A DNA stretch of 64,000 nt. It comes from DAOTWA01 sp034435955 (GTDB lineage Bacteria > Chloroflexota > Anaerolineae > Anaerolineales > Anaerolineaceae). Below the pieces are notes generated by a model. That model did not search any database. It was not told where the DNA came from and saw only the letters and a program-made list of their open reading frames with translations. The position numbers and the translations under genes are program-made. The stretch is from assembly GCA_034435955.1 (NCBI GenBank), contig DAOTWA010000045.1:28837-92836 (forward strand), written 5' to 3'. How positions within the stretch are numbered: the first letter of the stretch is position 1; each line of letters starts with the position of its first letter. This document shows positions 24,670 through 32,249 of the stretch, piece by piece.

Positions 24670-25742
24670 GCCTGTATCGGATCGTGCGGCCGCTGGTCTT
24701 CAGTCTGCCGCCGGAGGAAGCCCATCGCCTCACCCTTGCACTGCTCCGTCTGGCGGGCGGTTTTGCCCCGCTGCGAGGGCTGCTCAGCCGCGCGTTTGCT
24801 CCGCGTCAACCGGGTCCGGCGGTGGAGGCTTTCGGATTGACCTTCCGGAATCCACTCGGTCTTGCCGCCGGCTACGACAAGGACGGCCTGGCCTGGCGCG
24901 GCCTGGCCTGTCTGGGTTTTGGCCACCTGGAGTTGGGCACTGTGACGCCCCGTCCCCAGGCAGGCAACCCGAAACCGCGCGTCTTCCGCCTGGCAGCGGA
25001 ACAGGCGGTGATCAACCGCATGGGCTTTCCTGGTCAGGGTGCTGACTTCCTGGCGCGGCATTTGAGAGGGTCCCGGCCCGATGGCCTTGTTCTGGGGGTC
25101 AACATTGGCAAGAATCGGGATACCCCGCTGGAATCTGCGGTCGATGATTATCTGACGCTCCTGCGCATTTTCGCCCCCCTGGCAGGTTATCTGGCGGTCA
25201 ACGTCAGCTCGCCAAACACGCCTGGTCTGCGCAGCCTGCAGACACGACCGGCGCTGGAGGAGGTGCTCGCCCCGCTCGCCGTGGAGCGACGCGAGCTGGA
25301 AGGAAAACTGGGCCGCCGTATCCCCTTACTGGTCAAGCTCTCGCCCGATTTGCGCTGGGGGGAGCTGGACGATGCCATCGGAGTCATCCTTGCTGCTGGA
25401 ATAGATGGCGTGATTGCTACGAACACGACCACGGAGCGGACAGGGATACATTCGCCGCTGGCGGCCGAGAGCGGTGGGCTCAGCGGCGCCCCTTTGCGCG
25501 AGCGCAGCACACAGATCGTGCGCTGGATCGCCGCTCATACCCAGGGCCGCCTGCCGGTGATTGCCAGCGGCGGGGTGATGGGCGCGCGCGACGTGCTCGA
25601 AAAGCTGGAAGCTGGCGCATGCCTGGTGCAAATGTACACCGGCCTGATTTTCGGAGGCCCTGGTCTGGTTAAACAAGCGCTGGAAGGCCTGAACTTCCCG
25701 CCGAGCTCCTCTGCCAGCCATGATCAAGAAATCCAAGGGTAA
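24666..25742 (+). CDS. pyrD: Dihydroorotate dehydrogenase (quinone), class 2
   Basis: 358 residues. The N-terminal amphipathic part (MSLYRIVRPLVFSLPPEEAH) is the membrane-binding extension typical of class 2. FMN/substrate motifs include GLAAGYDKDG, NRMGFPGQG, VNIGKN, and NVSSPNTPGLR with catalytic Ser (about 179); GGV and MYTGLIF bind the FMN phosphate near the C terminus. It passes electrons from dihydroorotate to quinone. No pyrK is present, consistent with class 2. Its ATG overlaps the TGA of the pyrF-pyrE gene (ATGA). Confidence 0.94.
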   Translation: MSLYRIVRPLVFSLPPEEAHRLTLALLRLAGGFAPLRGLLSRAFAPRQPGPAVEAFGLTFRNPLGLAAGYDKDGLAWRGLACLGFGHLELGTVTPRPQAGNPKPRVFRLAAEQAVINRMGFPGQGADFLARHLRGSRPDGLVLGVNIGKNRDTPLESAVDDYLTLLRIFAPLAGYLAVNVSSPNTPGLRSLQTRPALEEVLAPLAVERRELEGKLGRRIPLLVKLSPDLRWGELDDAIGVILAAGIDGVIATNTTTERTGIHSPLAAESGGLSGAPLRERSTQIVRWIAAHTQGRLPVIASGGVMGARDVLEKLEAGACLVQMYTGLIFGGPGLVKQALEGLNFPPSSSASHDQEIQG

Positions 25743-25761
25743 ATTCAAAACACTCGCATCA

Positions 25762-25797
25762 AAAAAGCGCCCCCGGCTGGATATTCAACCGGGGGCA
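25762..25797 (-). terminator. Intrinsic terminator of the lipoprotein gene
   Basis: GCCCCCGG (25770-25777) pairs with CCGGGGGC (25790-25797). On the minus strand the stem is followed by GC and six T residues (25762-25767). It lies 42 bp beyond the lipoprotein stop and just past pyrD, so it may serve both converging transcripts. Confidence 0.85.
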
Positions 25798-25839
25798 GTG
25801 TGGGGTGCACGGCCATGCTCCCCAAACCTGACGATGAAG

Positions 25840-26769
25840 TTAAGGCGTAGCGGCAAACCAGAGATTGTTCAGGCCCTGGCCGTTGATATCGCCAGCCTTG
25901 GTGTCGCCCTGGTAAAAATAGAGCGGCATCCCATTGTAAGTGACCTGCTGACTGCCATCGGCGCGGGTGATCAGCCCGATCTTGCCGGTTACGCCCGCAC
26001 CCGCGGTTGGCGCGCTGGAGGCGACGAACGGCGGCCAGATTTGAGCGCAGCCGCCGCTGCAATTACTGACTCCCTGGCTATCACTTTTGAAGATGTAGAG
26101 GGTCATTCCCCTGGCATCAGTTAAGTATTTGCCGATGCTGGCGCTGGTGGCTACCTGGATTGCCTCGCTGGAGGCGGCGGTCGCAGCTTCGGTTGGGCTG
26201 GCTGAATTCCCATATCCATAACCGCCAGATGCACTGGTGCTGGTGGCCTCAGGCGTGGCGGCCGCCGGTGCAGGGATCGGATCGCCCGCCGGCGTCACCG
26301 CGTTCCATATGCCTTTAAAGCCTTCTCCATTGATGTCGCCCGGTTTCTTATCGCTGGCAAAGAAGTAAAGCGGTCTGCCATTGATGGCCACCTGCTGAGT
26401 CCCGTCTGAGCGGGTGATCAGGCTGAGCGTTCCCGTGACCCCTTGAGCAACGGTGGGCAGGCTGGAGACGACAAAAGGCGGCCAGGCCTGGGCGCAGGCG
26501 CCGGTACAGTTGCTGACGCCCGATGCATCATTCTTGTAGACATATAACGTCATCCCCTTTGCGTCGGTCAGATACTGGCCAAGCTTGGGATCGGTTGCCA
26601 CCTGAATCGACTCGGCTACCGGCGCGCTGGAAGGCGCCACGGTTGGAACACTGGTCGGCGGCACCGCCGTGGGGGTCGGCGCCGAAGCGGCCGGCGCGCA
26701 CGCAGCCAGCAGCATGGCGCCGCTGAGCAGCATGGCAAATGCGATCGAAGTATGAGACTTAATTTTCAT
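25840..26769 (-). CDS. Lipoprotein with two copies of the COG4315-type secreted repeat
   Basis: 309 residues. The signal peptide ends in LAAC (C24), then comes an Ala/Pro/Thr linker. Two homologous halves follow, about 52-160 and 205-309, joined by a Gly/Ala/Ser linker. Each has the same landmarks: LTDAKGMTLYVYKND or LTDARGMTLYIFKSD, a CxGxCAQxWPPF pair of cysteines, ITRxDGxQQV, and GxPLYFFxxDxxxGDINGxG. This is the family of unknown function often described by Y-x-[FWY]-x-x-D motifs. The role is unknown. The cysteine pair suggests a disulfide per repeat on the cell surface. It is a single-gene unit with its own terminator. Confidence 0.88.
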   Translation of the reverse strand: MKIKSHTSIAFAMLLSGAMLLAACAPAASAPTPTAVPPTSVPTVAPSSAPVAESIQVATDPKLGQYLTDAKGMTLYVYKNDASGVSNCTGACAQAWPPFVVSSLPTVAQGVTGTLSLITRSDGTQQVAINGRPLYFFASDKKPGDINGEGFKGIWNAVTPAGDPIPAPAAATPEATSTSASGGYGYGNSASPTEAATAASSEAIQVATSASIGKYLTDARGMTLYIFKSDSQGVSNCSGGCAQIWPPFVASSAPTAGAGVTGKIGLITRADGSQQVTYNGMPLYFYQGDTKAGDINGQGLNNLWFAATP

Positions 26770-26942
26770 GTTTTCTTCTCCGAAAAGATCAAAAATGTGT
26801 TCATATGGGAAACCCTTTCATCATTACGCAAAGCAATACGAATTAGATTTATTGGATAGAGATAGTTAACTTATTTTTCATTAATGGGTTTGCTTTGATC
26901 TCCATCCGGCCCCGTTTTGGCAGGTTTCTGTGATGGGAGCGA

Positions 26943-26972
26943 GTCAAGCAAAGGGTTGTCAAGCAAAGGGTT
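26943..26972. repeat. Perfect 15 bp tandem duplication upstream of SDR gene
   Basis: The 15-mer GTCAAGCAAAGGGTT occurs twice in direct succession (26943-26957 and 26958-26972). It lies 50-80 bp before the likely SDR start, where an operator would be expected; it may also be a replication slip. Confidence 0.7.
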
Positions 26973-27051
26973 TGACGAAAAGCGGCGAATGTGTTATGGA
27001 TTCAAAAAAGATCTATTTGAAATGACCGGTACGTATCTATTGGTAACGGAG

Positions 27052-27900
27052 ATGAACACATTATCCACCCTCGCAGAGGGCAAAATTTGTCTGGTGATGG
27101 GCGCTTCGAGCCCCATTGCCCATGAATCGGCGCGCGCTCTGGCTTCATTGGGAGCGCGCGTGCTTTTGTTGGGCCGTAAACGCGAATATCTCAACGCGCA
27201 GGTAGAGCAAATCCGTGAGCAAACCGGCAACGACGCGGTGGACTACATCCTGGCCGATCTGGCTTCACTCGGAGAAGTGCGGGAGGCGGCGGAGATCGTG
27301 CGCCGCTACGCGCGTCTGGACGTACTGATCAACGCCGTCGATCGTTCCTATGCCGTCCATCGGGAATCCCCGGAGGGGATCGAGATGACGCTGGCCGCCA
27401 ATTACCTGGGGCCGTTTTTGCTAACCAATCTGCTGCTGGAGATCCTCAAGGCCAGCATACCGGCGAGAGTGATCAATATCACGCCTGTGGCAGGCACCCA
27501 CGCCGAACTTTCGCTGGACGAGGTGGACGGGCGGCCGGCATTCGATCCGAGGCAAGCTTATCAGCGTTCGCACGAAGCCCGTCTGATGTTCACGCTGGAG
27601 CTGGCGCGCATGCTGCAAGGCAGCGGAGTGAACGTGAATGCCCTCAATCCAGGTTGGAAGACCGCCGGGCCGAGAATATTCAAACGTCTGGCACGGCTGG
27701 GGGGTGTCAAGCCGGCTGAAGCGGCTCAATCGGTGGTCTACCTGGCCCTATCGGATGAAGTCGAAGGGGTGAGTGGGCAGTATTTCGAGCTATCTGCGCC
27801 GAAACGATCGGCGCAGGAGGTGTACGATGCCCAATTGGCCGAACGGCTATGGCGGCGCAGCGCGGAGCTGACCGATCTGCCGATCTATGGCGGCGTTTAG
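27052..27900 (+). CDS. SDR-fold protein (retinol-dehydrogenase-like) lacking catalytic residues
   Basis: 282 residues from ATG 27052; ATGs at 27022 and further up are in frame, and no start has a good ribosome site. The Rossmann start reads CLVMGASSPIAHE, where active SDR proteins have TGxxxGIG. The strand-5 motif is VINITPVAG (the Ser expected after N-x-S is Pro), and the YxxxK motif is YQRSH, so Lys is His. DLASL after strand 3 and NALNPGW after strand 6 keep the fold. I infer an SDR fold with altered or absent oxidoreductase activity, perhaps a binding or regulatory protein. It stands alone, with a lipoprotein divergent upstream. Confidence 0.75.
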   Translation: MNTLSTLAEGKICLVMGASSPIAHESARALASLGARVLLLGRKREYLNAQVEQIREQTGNDAVDYILADLASLGEVREAAEIVRRYARLDVLINAVDRSYAVHRESPEGIEMTLAANYLGPFLLTNLLLEILKASIPARVINITPVAGTHAELSLDEVDGRPAFDPRQAYQRSHEARLMFTLELARMLQGSGVNVNALNPGWKTAGPRIFKRLARLGGVKPAEAAQSVVYLALSDEVEGVSGQYFELSAPKRSAQEVYDAQLAERLWRRSAELTDLPIYGGV

Positions 27901-28008
27901 CGTAAGGGGTGAGATCGGGAAAAAAGGAATTCAGCGCCTCGCTCACGCGCGGGCAAGCGGCCTCTGTACAAGCGAGGGACTCGGGTGTAGAATTCAGCCC
28001 GTTTCGCA

Positions 28009-28035
28009 CCAATCAATTGTCAGACAATTGATTGG
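28009..28035. promoter_or_regulatory. 27 bp perfect palindrome, probable operator
   Basis: CCAATCAATTGTC, one A, then GACAATTGATTGG (28009-28035) form a perfect 13-1-13 inverted repeat 35 bp upstream of the nitroreductase-like gene. No T run follows, so an operator for a dimeric regulator (MarR or TetR type by size) is more likely than a terminator. No such regulator gene is adjacent. Confidence 0.65.
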
Positions 28036-28069
28036 GGAAAAGTTTGAATTCGAGCTCATGAGATGATGT

Positions 28070-28537
28070 ATGTCGCTTAACCAAGCCAGCCTGCCTTTCT
28101 TGCCGCCGTTTTCAGGCTTAACCAATCGCATTGCGATCTTCCTGCTGCGCAGAAATTTAATGGGCGCTCTGGGGGAAAAGCGCATGGTGCTGACCACCCG
28201 CCACCCGGTCACCGGGCAAACCTACAGCACGACCATCCCTTACGCGCGGGATGGGAACGGCCTGATCGCCGCCAGCCGGAAAGGGACAGAACGGTGGTAC
28301 CGCTACGCGATGGCCCACCCGAACGTACGGCTGGTGGTGCGGGGCAGGCCGATTCATGCGTACGCCCGGCCAATACGCGATCCGAATGAACGCCAACAAG
28401 CGCTACAGGTCTACTGCCAGCAATTACCCGAGATGGGTGGATGGTTGTGCGACGGCGTGAAGAATGCGCCGGTTGATGAACGAAGGGAAGCATTCCAGAA
28501 AGTAGAGCTGCTGCGCTTTGTGCCGTTGAGCTGGTAA
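28070..28537 (+). CDS. Split-barrel protein of the deazaflavin-dependent nitroreductase family
   Basis: 155 residues. The pattern fits the F420/FMN-binding split-barrel group: LLRRNLMGALGEKRMVLTT, then TGQTYSTTIPYARDGNGLIAAS, WYRYAMAHPNVRLVVRG and a C-terminal region with ARPIRDPNERQQAL. In this family the WYxNxxANPxV segment follows the cofactor-binding loop. Whether it uses F420, FMN or heme cannot be told. The methyltransferase gene starts 4 bp later, so the two are one operon, probably controlled by the palindrome at 28009. Confidence 0.75.
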   Translation: MSLNQASLPFLPPFSGLTNRIAIFLLRRNLMGALGEKRMVLTTRHPVTGQTYSTTIPYARDGNGLIAASRKGTERWYRYAMAHPNVRLVVRGRPIHAYARPIRDPNERQQALQVYCQQLPEMGGWLCDGVKNAPVDERREAFQKVELLRFVPLSW

Positions 28538-28541
28538 GGAT

Positions 28542-29078
28542 ATGGAGCACGCCGACCACGTTTTCCTGCTGCGCGAAGGGGTGATGGACGCGGGTGAAAC
28601 GTGGGCGGATTTCGGCTCAGGGACGGGGGCTTTCACCCTGGCGCTGGCCGATCTGCTCGGGGTGGGGGGGAGGATTTTCTCGATTGATCGAGACGCCGGG
28701 ACGCTCCACAGGCAGGCGCAACGGATGAAGGCGCGTTTCCCGGAGACCCAGGTCGTTTACATCCACGCGGACTTCACCAGGGCGTTCGAAGCGGCGATCC
28801 CGCCGCTGGATGGGATCGTGATGGCCAATGCGTTACATTTTGTCACGCGCGAGAAGCAGGGGGAAGTCTTGCGAAAGTTAAGGGGTTATCTGAAGCCGGG
28901 CGGGCGTTTCATTCTGGTTGAATACAACACCGATCGGGGTAATCCCTGGGTGCCTTACCCGCTTTCGTATAGCCGTTATGCTGCGCTGGCGCAGCAGTGC
29001 GGCTTCCAGCAGACGCGTTTTCTGGCGAAGGTCCCAAGCAGTTTCTTGAATGAATTTTATTCGGCGCTGAGCGTTTGA
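28542..29078 (+). CDS. Class I SAM-dependent methyltransferase
   Basis: 178 residues, a minimal Rossmann methyltransferase. Motif I is WADFGSGTGAFTLALA (about 21-36), the acidic residue after strand 2 is in SIDRD, motif IV is GIVMANALHFV, and GYLKPGGRFILVEYN is the strand 5 region. The substrate is unknown. It lacks a substrate-specificity insert and starts right after the split-barrel gene, so a shared pathway is likely. It runs against the membrane protein gene at 29086 on the other strand. Confidence 0.82.
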   Translation: MEHADHVFLLREGVMDAGETWADFGSGTGAFTLALADLLGVGGRIFSIDRDAGTLHRQAQRMKARFPETQVVYIHADFTRAFEAAIPPLDGIVMANALHFVTREKQGEVLRKLRGYLKPGGRFILVEYNTDRGNPWVPYPLSYSRYAALAQQCGFQQTRFLAKVPSSFLNEFYSALSV

Positions 29079-29085
29079 AGGCCAA

Positions 29086-29793
29086 TCAAGGAGAAAAGCT
29101 GGCGTCGCCGGGAGCCGTATTTTCGGCCAGTTGTTGAGCGGCACCGGCCGAAAGAACGGCGCCCAGGATGGCGCCGATGACTGCGCCCTGAATGGCATTG
29201 GCGAGGAGGTTGGAGAACAGGAACCAAAATCCACTTCCGCCGGCAAAAAGGAAGGCGCGCGCCAAAATTTTCAAGAAGTCATTGGCGGCCGACCAGGCAA
29301 GAAAACCGGCCACAAAGGCAAACATCCCCCCAAGGAGCAGATTCCACTCGCGGCCGCGGTCTTCGGCGACGCCCAACAACAGACCAATGAGCGCGCCCGT
29401 CAAGGCGGGGCCGGCGGCCTCCAAGAGCAGATCCAGGAGGGTAAGCTGGCCGGAACCGGCGCCGGCCAATGCGCCAAAGATCAGGAAGGACAGCAAGCCG
29501 CCGATGGCATTGCCGAAACCTACGACAACAGCCAGCAGAACAGCGCGCACAGGACGGAGCACGGCGCCAAGGAGTGCACCCCCCAGGGCGCCGGCGACGA
29601 AACGGGCGAGGAAGGAGACGCTAAGGAAGATCAACCGCTGCCGGCCGTACGCAGCGGGGAAAAGAGCGCCTTGAGCGGAAATCGCGCCCCACAGGATCAG
29701 CGCGTAAGAGACAAAGCCTAGAGCGAAGCCCATTGCGCCCCGGCGGACGAGGAGAGCGCGCAGGGAAGCAGGAATTCGGACAGATTGGGTCAT
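29086..29793 (-). CDS. Gly/Ala-rich multispanning membrane protein of unknown function
   Basis: 235 residues, about six hydrophobic segments with small-residue-rich helices (GALGGALLGAVL, GALIGLLLGVA, GAVIGAILGAVL) resembling repeated glycine-zipper helices. I do not recognise the family. It starts 15 bp after the membrane protein at 29809-30723 and forms a three-gene unit with the PadR regulator. The internal GA-rich helix pairs resemble those of the neighbouring protein, so the two may be distantly related or form a complex (inference). Confidence 0.7.
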   Translation of the reverse strand: MTQSVRIPASLRALLVRRGAMGFALGFVSYALILWGAISAQGALFPAAYGRQRLIFLSVSFLARFVAGALGGALLGAVLRPVRAVLLAVVVGFGNAIGGLLSFLIFGALAGAGSGQLTLLDLLLEAAGPALTGALIGLLLGVAEDRGREWNLLLGGMFAFVAGFLAWSAANDFLKILARAFLFAGGSGFWFLFSNLLANAIQGAVIGAILGAVLSAGAAQQLAENTAPGDASFSP

Positions 29794-29808
29794 GGCAGGC
29801 TGATTGTA

Positions 29809-30723
29809 CTATGTACTGGCTAATCGAGCCGGCCATTTCTCGCTTTCAGCAGTGATCAAGCCGAAAAGCGCCCCGCCGATGCCACCCGCCGAGCCGAGAA
29901 TCAGAACAGCGTATATGACCACGACGAGTGAAGGCGGATCATAGATGCGATCCGCGCCACCGATCGCATGCACCAATCCGCTTACCAAGGCTGCTTCCAG
30001 GCCGATGGCGCTAAAACCCACAAAGAAAGCGATAGCGCCGATCGAGGCCAGCAGCAAGGCTTTACGCCCATCGCGCAGGATAAGGCCGATCAAAGCGCCG
30101 CCCAATGCGCCGGCTGCAACCAGGTTGAAAGCGCCAAAACCCAACAGCATGTTCTCCTGGGTGAGGCGGGTTAACCAGGAGGAAAGGCCTGGACTTTGGA
30201 GCAGGTGGGTCAAGGGCACGGAGAGTGCGAAGGCGAGGCCGTTGGCCAACGCCATTTTACCCATTTGTCCACCGCCCAAAGATTTGGCCAGAAAAGCCGC
30301 GCCGATTCCCCCGCCGAGGCCGACCGTCAGGGTCCAAAGTATGGACAAGGCCAGGGGCGGCAGGGCTTGCATGAGACGCGTTTGGGTGAGCAAAAACCAG
30401 CCCAGGCCCATGAAGAGAAAGCCGCTACCATAGCCAAGCGCACTCCAGGCGGCCGTTGGGACAGGGCGGCTTGCAGGCGGCCTGCGTCGGCCGGGTGAAG
30501 TTTCCTTGTGCGGAGCAAGGTGCTCGCGAATCAGATTGGGTGGCAGGGATGAGAATTCGCTTAACAGGAAAATGGCAAGCGCTGCCGGACCACGGGCAGC
30601 CTGCTCGCCGGCGGCCTGAGAGAATACGGTTTCCATCTCGGCAGAAAACTGCTCGCGGAAGGCGGGAGGGTAGAGGCTGACGACAGCGAGATATATTTTC
30701 CGAAGTAGGCGTAGGGTGATCAT
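29809..30723 (-). CDS. Membrane protein with permease-prefix-like N terminus, PadR-linked
   Basis: 304 residues. The cytoplasmic N terminus (LLRKIYLAVVSLYPPAFREQFSAEMETVF, abbreviated here to LYPPAFREQF and EMETVF) resembles the prefix found in proteins encoded next to PadR regulators. About seven hydrophobic segments with GGxxGGALxGL repeats follow. No transport or enzyme motif is seen. Its ATG overlaps the padR stop (ATGA), proving a common transcript. Confidence 0.72.
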   Translation of the reverse strand: MITLRLLRKIYLAVVSLYPPAFREQFSAEMETVFSQAAGEQAARGPAALAIFLLSEFSSLPPNLIREHLAPHKETSPGRRRPPASRPVPTAAWSALGYGSGFLFMGLGWFLLTQTRLMQALPPLALSILWTLTVGLGGGIGAAFLAKSLGGGQMGKMALANGLAFALSVPLTHLLQSPGLSSWLTRLTQENMLLGFGAFNLVAAGALGGALIGLILRDGRKALLLASIGAIAFFVGFSAIGLEAALVSGLVHAIGGADRIYDPPSLVVVIYAVLILGSAGGIGGALFGLITAESEKWPARLAST

Positions 30724-31070
30724 TGGGATGTCTCCTCCAGGCGCAGGCGGGCCAGACGGGTGAGAGATTCGAGGCGGGCCGTCTCCAGTTTCAGGATGCG
30801 ACGCCCGGCTTGGGTAAGGCGATACTCCTTGCGCGGTCGGCCGCTCGCATCCGGCGGCTCGCCGTTCAGTCGCTCGATCCAGCCATCTTCCAGGAGACGC
30901 TTGATGGCGCCGTAGAGGGTGCTGGTGCTCAGGTGTACACGTCCGGAACTGAGGGCGGCGACATCTTTCATGATGGCATAGCCATGGCGAGGGCCGGCAG
31001 ACAGACTTAGCAAGATGAAGAAGGTGGCCTCGCTGATGGGGACTTGGGTTTGCGCGTTAGCGGTTCTCAT
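30720..31070 (-). CDS. PadR family transcriptional regulator
   Basis: 116 residues from ATG 31070 preceded by GGAGGG. The winged helix is typical of PadR: ATFFILLSLSAGPRHGYAIMKDV, LSTSTLYGAIKRLLEDGWIERL, and RPRKEYRLTQAGRRIL, with a short C-terminal dimerisation helix (small PadR, PF03551-like). Known members repress neighbouring membrane or efflux genes and are released by small molecules. Here it is the first gene before two membrane proteins, with palindromes in its promoter. Confidence 0.9.
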   Translation of the reverse strand: MRTANAQTQVPISEATFFILLSLSAGPRHGYAIMKDVAALSSGRVHLSTSTLYGAIKRLLEDGWIERLNGEPPDASGRPRKEYRLTQAGRRILKLETARLESLTRLARLRLEETSQ

Positions 31071-31101
31071 GGGACCCTCCTGTTATATATCATCAGGCGA
31101 T

Positions 31102-31118
31102 ATATCGTGTAACGATAT
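31102..31118. promoter_or_regulatory. Probable PadR operator
   Basis: ATATCGT-GTA-ACGATAT is a perfect 7-3-7 inverted repeat 32 bp before the padR start. The adjacent bases contain a second overlapping CGATATATCG palindrome (31098-31107). PadR proteins typically bind ATGT/ACAT-type dyads of this size; autoregulation is inferred. Confidence 0.65.
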
Positions 31119-31216
31119 AGTAGCCGATCGAAGGCCTTTTGTCAAGGGGAGAGTCCATAATAAGGGTTTTTGTGCTACACTTTTCTCGATGGACGAACCA
31201 TTGCGAGGAGTTTGAA

Positions 31217-32128
31217 ATGAACTTACTGGACCTGGTCATGCGCAGCCCCAAACCGACCCCCTGGGCAGAGGGCGAAACCATTCCTTGGAGTGATCCGGGT
31301 TTCAGCGCCCGCATGCTCCAGGAACACCTATCCCAGGTACACGATGAAGGTAGCCGGCGGTTCGAGATCATCGATCGCCAGGTGGCGTGGGTGCACGAGC
31401 AGGTGCTCGGCGGAAGGCCGGCGCGGGTGCTTGACCTGGCATGCGGGCCGGGGCTTTACACGTCCAGGCTGGCAAAATTGGGGCATACCTGTGTAGGGAT
31501 CGACTTCGCCCCAGCATCCATCGGTTATGCGGCTGAGCGCGCCGAATTGGAAGACCTGACCTGCACTTACGTGCTCGAGGACATCCGCCATGCGGAGTAT
31601 GGCACAGATTACGATCTGGTGATGCTCCTCTACGGGGAATTCAACGTTTTTCGTAAGGAAGAAGCGCATCTCATCCTGCGTAAGGCGCACTCGGCGCTCA
31701 AAGTCGGGGGTCACCTGTTGCTGGAGCCGCATACGTTTGCGGCGGTATACAGAATGGGCCACGAGCGAGCGGAGTGGTACACGCGGGCCAGCGGGCTGTT
31801 CAGCCCCGAGCCGCACCTCGTATTAACCGAAAACTATTGGGAGGAAGAGGAAAGCGCGGCGACGCGGCGGTATTATATCGTGACCGCAGCGAACGCCGAG
31901 GTGACCGCGTACGCTCAGAGTTTTCAGGCGTATGCCGAAGTGGAATACGAGTCGTTGCTGGATGAGTGTGGCTTCGACGGCGTGCAATTCCTGCCGGGGA
32001 TCGGGGAAGTGGATCAGGAAGGCGAGGCGGAATTACTGGCTATTCTGGCGGTGCGCGGGGAAGGAGAGCATTTTAAGGGAAAAAGGCGGTCACTGGCGAT
32101 CGAGGGGGATGATTTGGTCGATAGCTGA
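31217..32128 (+). CDS. Class I SAM-dependent methyltransferase
   Basis: 303 residues from ATG 31217, which has AGGAG 7 bases upstream; the open frame extends further but without a ribosome site. Motif I is VLDLACGPGLYTSRLAKLG (about 68-86), the strand 2 acidic residue is in VGIDFAPASI, and strand 4 is DLVMLLYGEFNVF. A C-terminal beta-rich part (YYIVTAANAEVTAYAQ) may bind the substrate. The substrate is unknown. It converges on prmA. Confidence 0.85.
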   Translation: MNLLDLVMRSPKPTPWAEGETIPWSDPGFSARMLQEHLSQVHDEGSRRFEIIDRQVAWVHEQVLGGRPARVLDLACGPGLYTSRLAKLGHTCVGIDFAPASIGYAAERAELEDLTCTYVLEDIRHAEYGTDYDLVMLLYGEFNVFRKEEAHLILRKAHSALKVGGHLLLEPHTFAAVYRMGHERAEWYTRASGLFSPEPHLVLTENYWEEEESAATRRYYIVTAANAEVTAYAQSFQAYAEVEYESLLDECGFDGVQFLPGIGEVDQEGEAELLAILAVRGEGEHFKGKRRSLAIEGDDLVDS

Positions 32129-32249
32129 AGGAAGACTCGTCTCCCGATCAGGTAGACGAAAACGCGAGTCGAGGCAGGCCAGAGAGCCAGGACTGCACGG
32201 CCTGACGATCGGTTTCCGTCAAGCGCAACGGATGAGAATATTCGCTGAT

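Noticed and set aside
26943..26972. Start of a CRISPR-like repeat array
   Set aside because: The 15-mer occurs only twice, directly adjacent with no spacers, and there are no cas genes.
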